Positions 44,663 to 53,806 of a DNA stretch of 64,000 nt are shown here, piece after piece. The notes beneath the pieces were generated by a model. The model did not search any database and was not told where the DNA came from. It saw nothing but the letters and a program-made list of their open reading frames with translations. The position numbers were made by a program, and so were the translations under genes. The stretch lies in NCBI GenBank assembly GCA_034387635.1, contig JAOANU010000017.1:806001-870000 (forward strand), read 5' to 3'. This DNA comes from Rhodosporidiobolus odoratus (Eukaryota; Basidiomycota; Microbotryomycetes; Sporidiobolales; Sporidiobolaceae). The first letter of the stretch is position 1, and each line of letters starts with the position of its first letter.

Positions 44663-45006
44663 AGGAGCGACGTAGTTAGCAGGGTCATGCTTATGGCACG
44701 GAATTGCAACAACATGTGAGGAACCACACAGTCGTGGTTATTTGTTGATACGATGCTTCATCATTGCCGCATGTGGTGCTGCTTTCGTCGTGACTTGCAG
44801 ATGCTGTGAGCCAGAATAACGCCGCGAAAGATGGAAGTAGGAGTGATGCGCTTCAACAAGAATAACATTCTAGCCTTCCCAAGCCGCTTTCTCCTTCAGG
44901 GCTTTGCGCTTGAGCTATGTGAGACACGCTGCGGCTGAGGGTGAACACAGTCGTACTTCGTTTCTTTTCGCTTTAGGTTTAAGGTGGAGCCCGAGCCTTT
45001 GTCCCT
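44663..45006. other. Intergenic region between convergent genes
   Basis: About 345 bp between the stops of the JmjC gene and the caleosin gene. It holds both 3' ends; no coding frame or repeat was seen. Confidence 0.5.
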
Positions 45007-46756
45007 TCACGCCTGCTTCTTCTTGTCCGTCCTAGGCACTTCGAACTTGTCACTCGTGAACTCGAAGCCAGCGGCCTTGTTCTCCTTCTTCCATCCCTTC
45101 CAGACGCCCGGCACAGAATCCCACAGAAGCTGAGGGATGGTCATGCGTTGACGAGCGAGGCGGCGTTGCTGTTTGATCTCGCGCTCGCGGTCGGCGACGA
45201 CGTAGAAGAGGGAACCCTGCAGTGGAATGTAAGTCAGTCTATTGCATAAATCTGCGGTGTAGATAAGACAGCGACTCACGTCGTAGACAGTTCGGATGGA
45301 CTCCTTGTCGCAAATCCCGTCTGCAGGCCAGACTGAGGAGAAAGAAAAGTCAATCGTGCACATTCACACAAAACTACAGGAGGGGCGTGAACGTACTGAG
45401 GAGGTAGGTGCTCGCCCACTCGAAACCTTCGGCTGCCCAGCCGATTGGGTCACATGCCTGCCGGTTTGCGTGAATCATGTGCAGTCCCTCCTTGAACGTG
45501 AGACCGCCCTTGCCGTTCTTGTCGAATCTGGAGAAAAGACGAGCGTGAGCTTCTCGTCTCGTGCAGCGAGCCCGCTCCAGGTTGAATCTTTACGGACATG
45601 AGAGGGCAACAATATCAGAAACACGCACTTTGTGAAAATCTCCTCAAACTTGGCCGGGATGAACCGCCCTTCCGAGTCGTACACTCCGGTGTCACTGCCG
45701 TGCTTTGACCGATGGCCGTTCTTGAGGAAGACGCGGAAGAAGGGATCGGGGAGGAATCCAGGTGCGGTGAACCAGGAAAAGAAGAAGTGGATGACGCTAT
45801 CGAACGCGAAGCGAGAGATTCCCCAGCAGTGGTACGCGAGAGGGTAGAAGCACGGACGTCCCGAAGGTGGGAAGATGGGAGGGAGGACGGGAGGGACGAG
45901 GGGAGGGAGAAGTACGAGATTAGCTGAAGCCGGGCATGGAAAAAGGTCACGCTGTCGTGATCAACGCACCTCATCGCGAAGCAGCACCAGAAGAAGGAGT
46001 AGCCCAGCTCGCGGAAGCCCCGCCACGTGTCGAGAGGCCAGATAACGTTATCGCCGTCCTGCAGGGAAAGGCGACGAGGCGGGAAAAGGGAGCATGGACA
46101 GTGTGTGCGCGGATTAGCCTCGCCGCAAGCTTGGGTAGGCGAAGACAGAACGCGAGACCGGGTACGGGGTACGTACCTTATCGAAGAATGCGACATGCTG
46201 CTTCAGCACAGGCTCGTCTTTGTGCTTTTCCGCGTAACCTCCTTCTGTGGTCCCGTCCGGCTTTTCAATGGACGGCGCGATATTGGCTCGGGCCACCCCT
46301 GCGAAAAGTACATCAGTCTAGCAAGACGATCATGCCGCCGAAGGACACGGGGCAAGTGTAAGAGGTTGTACACGAAAAACGAAACTTACAAGGTAGCGCA
46401 ATCTTCTCCGCGAGGTCCTCCGGCACAACCCTCTGCTCGGTCACGTCGCCTTTGAGGCTTTGAGCGAACCCCTCGCCCGGAACTTTCTTCCTTTGCTGAG
46501 CCGCTTCACCTTTCGATTCCTCTTCCGTTCCAGCTGCCTTCTTCTCCTCAGTCTGAGGCTCCTCCCTCTCGCCAGGCGGGGTCAGGGGTGGCGTGTACTC
46601 GAGGGTATTCTTGCCAGTAGCCTTCAAGCCAACGACTGCGTCGTGTTGCTCGTCTGCCGATTCATCGAGTTGAAGGAGGCTGGGATCGGGTTTTGGCTGG
46701 TCGGAAGCAGCTTGAGGCTGCCAAGCTGCCGTAGCGTCTGCGTACGATGGAGACAT
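45007..46756 (-). CDS. Caleosin-like lipid-droplet protein / peroxygenase
   Basis: Start is ATG 46756 (MSPSYADATAAWQPQ). A disordered N-terminus of about 120 residues, absent from short plant caleosins, precedes the caleosin domain. The domain runs as HVAFFDKDGDNVIWPLDTWR (EF-hand calcium loop D-x-D-x-D), GFRELGYSFFWCCFAM, the amphipathic hairpin FAFDSVIHFFFSW with the proline-knot-like TAPGFLPDPFF, then KNGHRSKHGSDTGVYDSEG, the haem-related second histidine region, and FTKFDKNGKGGLTFKEGL. The C-terminal part has PIGWAAEGFEWASTYLLVWP and SIRTVYDGSLFYVV. Caleosins sit on lipid droplets and ER and can act as haem peroxygenases on fatty-acid hydroperoxides. At least six short introns interrupt the gene. 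An oil-storing red yeast would be a natural setting, which is inference. Confidence 0.9.
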
Positions 46757-47125
46757 ACTTGCTTGTCAGGCGTATGTAGTGAAAGACCAATGAAAGACTA
46801 AAGAGGGAGAAGCTAGCAAACTGCCGATTTGCGAAGGTTCCGATGACTGCAGTCGCCTCGACGGAATCGGGCCGGAAGCACCATGAAGGATTTTTACGGC
46901 GTGGCTTGGCCACTTTACCGAAGCCCGACTGCCGTCTGCACGCGCAAGTCTGCACGGTCCCGGACAGCTACTGGCAAGGCGACTACAGTTCACGAGGGCA
47001 TGCGCCGTCCCAGCTCCTGCCGAACAGATACTGAGCCGCGCTCAAAACAAGAGCTCGAGGGTATCGTTCTTTTCCCTCGCTCGACACAGACGGTCAAGCC
47101 ACGTACTTCCATCTTTTTATCAGAG
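46757..47125. promoter_or_regulatory. Intergenic region upstream of the caleosin gene
   Basis: About 370 bp between two minus-strand genes, expected to hold the caleosin promoter and the 3' end of the MADS-box gene. A plus-strand frame is open here but has no protein-like features. Confidence 0.4.
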
Positions 47126-49329
47126 CTATGACCAAGCCGATGCATTGATCGCTCCCCCGTCGCCGTCCGAGGCCGGTTCCGGAGCGTAAAGCCTCTTCCT
47201 GCGTGCTCCCCCTGCGCCCAGCTGCTGCTTCTCCAGCTTGAAGGTTGCTAGCTTGAGATGTGTCGCGAACGAGATGATCTCGTGCGCTTCGAGAAAGTCG
47301 AAGAGAGCGATAAGTTCGTTCTTTGAGCCGTCGATAGCGGGAATGCGGTATTCGAGCGGGAGGGCGGAAAGCTCGTGGGCTGTTACAAAGGACACGAGTG
47401 CAGCAGATATGGGTCAGAAAGCTGTCTGGAAAAAAGGTATGAGGGGGGGACACGCACGAAGCCACCTGGCCACAAATTCGCTCACTGCCCCATCCAGTTC
47501 GTCTTCGGCGAGACCTTCCATCCCGGCCTTAGCACACATCCGCTCAAATGAAGCATAACAGAGCATCGTATCCGTCGAGCCCGTCAGAAGGGAGTACGTG
47601 CGTCGGGGCTCAATGAGGGGAACCGGAGGAGGAATGGCGGAAGAAGCGATGACCGAATAAGCATGAGCGCGAAGAGCGAGAGGTAATGTTCGTCCCTGAA
47701 GATACGGACGTTGTGGAATATGCGTTCAGCCTAGCCATCCTCAAACGCAGCCTCTGAGGGAGGGAAAGGAGAGCCGAAGTCTACGCACCGCTTTTGCCTC
47801 TTCCAGCGCATCTCTCGCCTTCTCCTTCCATCGCACCCTCCTTGCTCTGATCTCCTCGGAGCACTCTGTCCCACAGGTCTCGGACTCCCGGGTAGCCCTC
47901 GCTTCGGCCTTGTGATCCAGGAATTCGTCCAGCTTCCTCTTCTTCGTTATCTCAGCCGCATCTCCTCCTTCTGCCTCGCCAGTTGAATCCGCTTCTCGTC
48001 TGAGTCCTTCGTGGCCGACGACATAGCTGGGGACCCTCGCGAGCGGTGCGGCAGCCTGGTAGCTTGCAAAGGCTTGAGCATGGTCAAGCGCAGCGAGAGC
48101 ATACGGGGTGAGCGAATCGGAAGAGGGGGGAAGGTGTGGCTGAATGTTTCCCGCTAGAGCACTGTGGGAAAGAACTGGTGCTGAAGCGGAAAGCGGAGCT
48201 GGTGAGGCGAGAAGAGCGGCACCGCTCGATACAGGCGCAACGCGGAGGGCAGAGAGACTGGCTGTAGGTGGACCGGCGAATGCATCGGCTCTGTGTACAG
48301 TAGTGGGCCTGAAGGAGGTGTAGGCTGCCGATACCGGCACAGCTGAAGAATCCGATGCAACGGCGGCAGGCCCGATAGAAGTGCTGAAGGGGGTAGAATA
48401 ATGTAGAGGTGGTACAGGCAGGTCGACGCCGCTCATGTGAGCAGGGGAGTTGGTGTGATCGAGGGGAGGAGATTGCGCAGTTTGGGCGTCGGAGGTATCG
48501 GCAGCTCCGTTTGGTCTGCCCGGTGCACCCGCCGCCGGACCCGATGGTTGTCCCCCTTGGCCGTGTGGGCCGGTTTCCACTACGTCCGGCCCGTCGCCGC
48601 TGAGCTCGCCGTTGAAGGACGCCGCAATGAGCGCTTTGCCGCGCGGATGATCCGTTACGCCGCTGAATTTCGGGGTGGAAAAGGTGTAGTGCGTTCCAGA
48701 TTCAGAGACGACGATGACCATGCATTGAGTACCGGTCAGAGTGGAGAGCTCATATGCCTGCAGGAAGACGGGGCGTGCCTGGGTCAGGCGCAAAAGCTAG
48801 CTTTGAGGGCAAAACGCGTGCACCTTTTTCATCAAGCCGCTCTTCCGCTTGGTGAACGTGACAGAGCGCTTCGCTTTGTCTTCGATGTAGCTGATCGAGA
48901 TCTTCTTTCGCCCGGTCGAGGTGGTGTTGCGCTTGTTCGGGTGCTTGGCCTGGGTTGGTAGCGAATAGCAGGTAACGAACGCACAAAGTTCGAAGCCGGC
49001 AACCCGTCAGTCATCGTCCGCGTCACGCCCTCTACATTGACAAGGTCGGGTGGAGCACTACGCACCCTGCGTTTCCCCATCTTCGTGCCCTCGTCCTCCT
49101 CTTCGTCGTCTTCCTCATCGCCTAGTCCGTCGTCTCCTTCACTCGCGTCGTGCCCAATTGCCACTGCCGGCTGGCTCTTGTAACCAGTCATCTTCTTGTA
49201 GTTGGCTGCGCTTTGTGTACCAGTAATCGTTCTCTTCGGACCGGGGACGGACGTTGACGGCTGTCCATTGGCGTCTGGTGATCTGGGCGGAACCACAAAG
49301 CGTTGGACGTGTGGAGCAGAGTCGGCCAT
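47126..49329 (-). CDS. SRF/Mcm1-type MADS-box transcription factor
   Basis: ATG 49329 opens MADSAPHVQRFVVPPRSPD. An acidic stretch (DDGLGDEEDDEEEDEGTK) comes before the MADS domain, as in other fungal Mcm1 proteins. The domain is split by introns: TGRKKISISYIEDKAKRSV, TFTKRKSGLMKKAYELSTLT, then CMVIVVSESGTHYTFSTPKF. KxxIxxIxxKxxRxVTFxKRKxGLxKKAxELSxLTG is the diagnostic pattern of the SRF-like class. A long Ala/Ser/Pro-rich activation-type region follows, then a charged segment (EITKKRKLDEFLDHKAEARA; VRWKEKARDALEEAKA). An intron of about 90 nt (near 47700-47790, GTGCGT donor, phase 0) links this to a further ordered region (RTYSLLTGSTDTMLCYASFE; LFDFLEAHEIISFATHLKL) that ends at 47126. That region may alternatively be a separate small gene. 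Confidence 0.85.
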
Positions 49330-49884
49330 CGGCGGCAGTAGCTACAGAGCAGCGCGGGTTCGCGGCTAATAAGATGGGGAGGTGAAACTGATAGAACAGC
49401 AAGAAGTTGATTCGGACATTGCGAAGTTAGACCTGCCGGACGATGGTCGAGCCAAAGCAGAGCGCTCGGGTGCGTGAGACCAGCAGCAGTTTAGTAGAGA
49501 AGGGGACGAAGCCAGCCTTTAACGTGTGTTGGCCGAGTCGCTTGCATTTTGCCTACGCGAGCGTTCTCGCTTTTGCCTTCTCGGGAATGCGGACCTTTTT
49601 CCACAACGTATCAATGGGCGCCCGCGCAGTGGCATGCGTCGCGACAGACCCTCGAGGCTTCAGCAGCCACAGGCTCGAAACGCCCGACGTGCCAGGCAGC
49701 ACGACCGCTGGGGCCGCAGCCAGCCGCGACATAGAAGATGGTGGGTATGCTAGTAGTCGATCTCAGTCAAGGCGAATGGGATAGCGGGAAGGAAGCGAGG
49801 GAATGTTAGCTACAGGCGTCAGGGTACGACAGAATGAGACGGCACAAATGGCGAGAGTGGCGTAGGATGAGGAGGGAATCATCC
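49330..49884. promoter_or_regulatory. Intergenic region, presumed MADS-box promoter
   Basis: About 555 bp upstream of the MADS-box gene and downstream of the E2 gene. A plus-strand frame (49443-49784) is open but its sequence has no recognisable protein character. Confidence 0.4.
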
Positions 49885-51188
49885 TCAGAAGCCTTCCTCA
49901 GCGCTCCTCCTCGCAAGTCGCCTGACCTTCTTCCGATACCCTATGATGTCCTCGCGCACCTCCTTGGCCGCGTCGACATTAGCAGGCGAGTTGGTGTCGG
50001 GCGTGTCTTGCGAAAGGAGGGAAATGACCGAGATGAGCTACGTGGTCGATGAGAGACGAGTCAGCTCAAGGCACGCTTGTCTACCGAACCCGATTCGACT
50101 CGACTCGACGCGACGGAGGACGTTTGAGGGTGGCGGTCGTGGCGGGATTCGGGCTAGAGGAACCAACGCACGATCGACTCCACGCCATGAACGGGCATCC
50201 ATCGCTCGCCGGCATCCTCGTAACCAAACTGATCTGCTCCAGGTTCGTGCAGGATAGAGATGCACACCTCGCCGTTCTTGTAAACTGCACCGTGGTAAGG
50301 ATGCCAGCAGAGGACGGAAGAGTACAAAGAGGTGAGGAGCAGAGACGCAACAATCAGTACTAAGCAGTATAGAGGTACCTGGTTATTAGTAAGACTGCGA
50401 ATAGTGAATAGTCACGCACCATTCGGGTGCCACATCTCGGTGATGAATCTCATCTTGGGTGGACGAAGAGGGAAGTCGGGAGGGAAGGACAGCGTGGTGC
50501 GGAGAAAAGCGCCTTCGTAGAGAGTGTCGGGAGGTCTGCAAACATACAGAGCTGAGTGTGAGCGGCTCTCCTAGTCGAGCTGCTTATCATCCTCAACGGC
50601 GCGGAGGCACGGAACGCGTCTCGACTCTTTTCTGCTCATACCGGTCATTGTTGTGGCTGTTGACCTTGACATGAGAGATAACCTGGGCAGCCATCTTTTG
50701 CACATCCTCCCCCTGCATGCGGCGAGCTGGTCCGCCCCGACGACCCCGTCGTTTCCTTTCATCTGGCGAAAAAGAGGAGAGGGAAGGGAGGAAAACCGCG
50801 CACCCGAAGATGGTGATCTCCCACTCGAAGACATTGTCATCGTCGACCAAGCCAGCTGAGAAGCCTTCAACAGGGTTCTTGCGGAGATCTGCGCAAGAGC
50901 AGAGTGGAATGTCGGGGACAGAATGAGGGACAAAAGAGGTCAGTTCGCTGATCAAGGACCTGGTCAACATGGGCTCGAAGATAGTCCTGAGCCTGGTCCT
51001 GTCGTTACTGACTTGACCGTCATGACTGGCTCCACCCCAGCACAGCATAGCGCGCTCGAGGTCTGTATCTCGCCGCCACCACCTCGTCGCGTCTCCCGCT
51101 GCCGCAGAGTAAGGCGCCGGTACCAAGAGGACTGGGGCTTACGGTTAAGCTGCCTGGTGAGCTGCAGGGCTGCCGAGCTAGTAGCCAT
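49885..51188 (-). CDS. UBC7: Ubiquitin-conjugating enzyme E2 of the Ubc7/UBE2G class
   Basis: ATG 51188 begins [15 protein letters not shown], spliced to [19 protein letters not shown] and [11 protein letters not shown]. Further exons give [36 protein letters not shown], and the active-site exon [16 protein letters not shown], in which Cys accepts ubiquitin. The acidic loop insert after it ([14 protein letters not shown]) is the hallmark that separates the Ubc7/UBE2G and Cdc34 classes from other E2s. The end matches UBE2G1: [20 protein letters not shown], then [12 protein letters not shown], stop 49885-49887. Length is near the usual 165-170 residues. Ubc7 works with ER-membrane ligases in ER-associated degradation. 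Introns are about five, most with GTGCGT donors. Confidence 0.93.
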
Positions 51189-51862
51189 ACTGATGTCGTC
51201 GGAAGATGGGAGAGACTAGAGGACGGGACAGGCGGAGGCTCAAGGAGGGGTGAGCGGCTTGGCAAAGGCCAGAGAGTGCAGACGAGCGGCTTGCGACTGC
51301 TACAACGAGAATGCACCGAACCGCAGCCGAGTACAAAGGCAGCAGAGAAGAAAGAGCCAGCCGGAGATCCGAAAGGAAAGAAGAAACGAACCAATTATTC
51401 GCTCGAGTGTCCTCCAGCAGAGCCGGTCCCACGCAGGTGGGTGATAGCTGTGGATGGCACATCACCAAAGCCTTCGGGAACAGCAAGACTACCGCGAGAT
51501 GGACAGCTCTAAGCCCTACTTGTTGCCAAGTCGCAAAGAGAAGCAGTCGCAGGGCAACTGCGCTTGTGCACAGCGCTGACGGCGGCAGCCACTAGCCGAC
51601 CTTCTGAGGTTGAGATCGTCACGAGAAGGATGAGGTACATGCTGGAGCCTTAGAGAGGACAATGCTGCACGTAGTCGAATCGAGCGGAGCGGTACAGTTT
51701 ACCATGCGTTGCCTGCAAGTACAAGTGATGTTGCAGCCCCGTCTCTTGCGGTACATCCCGCCCAGATGCTGGCGTCGCACTGCTGCGTGATCCCTCGCGC
51801 TTGGTCGCAGGCGCCTTTCCGCTTAACATTATCGCCGTCGCCGTTGCCGTTGGGCGCACGGA
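51189..51862. other. Intergenic region upstream of the E2 gene
   Basis: About 670 bp. The part near 51190 should be the E2 promoter, and the part near 51860 the 3' end of the small minus-strand gene. The minus-strand frame at 51650-51859 stays open past that gene's stop, so a longer alternative C-terminus there is conceivable. Confidence 0.35.
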
Positions 51863-52249
51863 TCATGCCTCTCGGCGCAATCGCCGGAGCTGTTGGAGAT
51901 GCATATTGGATGAGCCACGAGTTACCGCTGGGACTAGGATTTAAAGGAAAGGATGCAGGAGGAACCGTACCAGATCCCGATGTCCAGCTCGTACGCCCTC
52001 GTACTCCTTCCTCTTCGGGACGTAGTCAACGATACGCAGATTTGGTGGCAGGTCTCCTCGACCCTGCTCGGATGGAACACCTTGCCGGGCGGCACCTCGT
52101 ACGGCGAAGTTGTTGAGAAGACGTTCGATAATTGGGCTAGCCGACTTGTCGATGCGGGAGAGGTTCGGCTTGGGTGGCAGTCGCAGTGCGGCAGGCGGAA
52201 TGCTGGAGACGGGTACAGGTCGCACGAGCAGGTGTACAGTTGGTCGCAT
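51863..52249 (-). CDS. Small unrecognised protein, possibly mitochondrial
   Basis: Exon 1 runs from ATG 52249 to 51971 and exon 2 from 51889 to TGA 51863-51865, joined in phase by an intron with a GTACGG donor and CAACAG acceptor. The product is about 101 residues. The N-terminus is rich in Arg, Val, Pro and Ser without acidic residues (MRPTVHLLVRPVPVSS), as in mitochondrial presequences. The body (RIDKSASPIIERLLNNFAVR; GDLPPNLRIVDYVPKRKEYE) is basic, and the end is strongly basic (GHRDLLRRLRREA). Such features fit a mitochondrial ribosomal or respiratory-complex accessory subunit, but I cannot place it in a family. It shares a promoter of about 250 bp with SPC3. Confidence 0.55.
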
Positions 52250-52495
52250 GGTTTAAATGGAGAGATGAAGGCGGTGCGGGACTCGGCGGGAAATACTCAG
52301 GCCGACAGGTTGGAGTAGCTGGTGTGCAGAGGGAGTCTGTGGTGATAGATTACACTTGTGTCGAGGCCTGGCAGTGAGACGCGGGCGATTGCTGGTTGAC
52401 AACCTCTAGCTTCTCCTCCGACTCGCGAGTTGGCTTGAACCTCTCAGTCTACCTCCTTGAATCGCCGAGTGTGCTCGCAAGGACCGCTCGAGACA
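52250..52495. promoter_or_regulatory. Short bidirectional promoter
   Basis: About 246 bp lie between the start codons of the small minus-strand gene and SPC3. No other feature was seen in it. Confidence 0.45.
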
Positions 52496-53551
52496 ATGTA
52501 TTCCTCGCTGCAGCGCCTGTCTAATGCAAGGTGTGCACATCTACCACTTTTCCCTCATCCTCTTGCACCACGTCTCCGACCCCACTTAGGTACATCACGT
52601 CTACAGCGCGCTCGCCACTACCGTTCTCTTGACTCTGCTCGCCGCTATCTCCCTCACGACATTCGTCCTCCCTGCTAATCTGACTCCGGCCCACCTCGAG
52701 ATATCCCATCTCCACGTCCTGAAGGGACGCTCGCAAAACTCCTGGGGCAGGGAACGTAATAAAGAACGCGAGTTCGCATTCTTCAAGTTCGATCTACAGG
52801 CCGGTGCGTGCAATACTCGCTCCGACTCCACCTCGCCCACTTGAGCCCTTCAAACCGGAGGGTTTTTTCTTTCCTTGCTTCCGAGTTATTCGTATCGCTT
52901 GCTCGTGCTCACTCCCGTGCGAGCTCGGCTGTGCCCCGTCTCTGGACGTGTCCTTCCGAGCATGCCCCGATTCTGCCAGGCCTACAAGTCAGAAAACTCA
53001 GCTGGGCTGAAATTGTTTCTTGCGCAGACCTTTCTCCACTCTTCAACTGGAACACGAAGCAAGTGTTCGTCTCACTCGTAGCAGACTATGGTTCCCCGCA
53101 ATATGTATGCCAGATGCTTGCTCTTCTATCTTGTCTTGCAGTACACTGATTTTTTGCCTTTGCATTCTTGCTATCACTCATCTACCGCCCATCTCGCTCC
53201 TCGGCTGGGCTGTTCTCATCAAGCCCGAGAACTCCGTCGTCGTCTGGGACCGCATCATCCGTACACCCAAAAACGCACGCCTGAACGTGCAAGACGGCAA
53301 GCAGAAGTACGAGTTCAAAGAAATTACGGACACATTCCGGTATGTCCATTGATCTCCCGACTCTGTTCGTACTGTGGGTGCTGCCCTGGCATGCACGGGA
53401 ACTCAAGTGTTGCCTCGATCGATGCAGCAATACCTCGGCCACCTTTGCCCTGCATTATCAGGTTCAACCTTACGTAGGGCTGTTGACAGGCGGAGAGATA
53501 GTTAGGACGGGATTAGTAGAGTTTCCGCCAGTGCGGAGCAGGAGTGCTTAA
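52496..53551 (+). CDS. SPC3: Signal peptidase complex subunit SPC3 (SPC22/23)
   Basis: ATG 52496 opens MYSSLQRLSNA, spliced (acceptor TCTACAG near 52600) to the membrane helix SALATTVLLTLLAAISLTTF. The lumenal domain follows in order: VLPANLTPAHLEISHLHVLK, KEREFAFFKFDLQA, then DLSPLFNWNTKQVFVSLVAD, NSVVVWDRIIRTPKNARLNV, YEFKEITDTFR, and NTSATFALHYQVQPYVGLLT, ending at 53551. The start MxSxxQRxN, the FDLxxDLxxLFNWNTKQ block and the closing FxLxYxVxPxxG are those of SPC22/23. It is a single-pass ER protein that supports signal-peptide cleavage by Sec11. Length is close to the usual 180-190 residues, with four to five introns. Confidence 0.93.
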
Positions 53552-53806
53552 AGACGACACCTCAGTGGCGACCTTTTCACTGCCGCGGTCGTCTTTTCCC
53601 GGCTTGCGTCGTGCATTGTCTTTGCTCCGTCCTCGCTGGCTATAACGTGCCAGTCTATCTGAGTTTCCGCTTGCGTTCAAGCGCTGCTTGCGGTGCCACA
53701 CCTCGCTCCGCACAAGCCTCGAATGAAATAACAGCTTTCCCCTCGCGCTCTGCGACCACCTTACATTTCGCTTCAAAGGAACTCCCGTCGTTCTCGCTCT
53801 GAGAGG

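Noticed and set aside
49443..49784. Plus-strand ATG-started frame of 113 codons upstream of the MADS-box gene
   Set aside because: No conserved-looking motif, no splice support and a position in a presumed promoter; kept as intergenic.
32100..51188. A functional ubiquitin gene cluster, since SHPRH, Ubc7 and Ubp6 homologues lie within 30 kb
   Set aside because: They are interleaved with unrelated genes on both strands and act in different pathways, so chance proximity is the simpler explanation.
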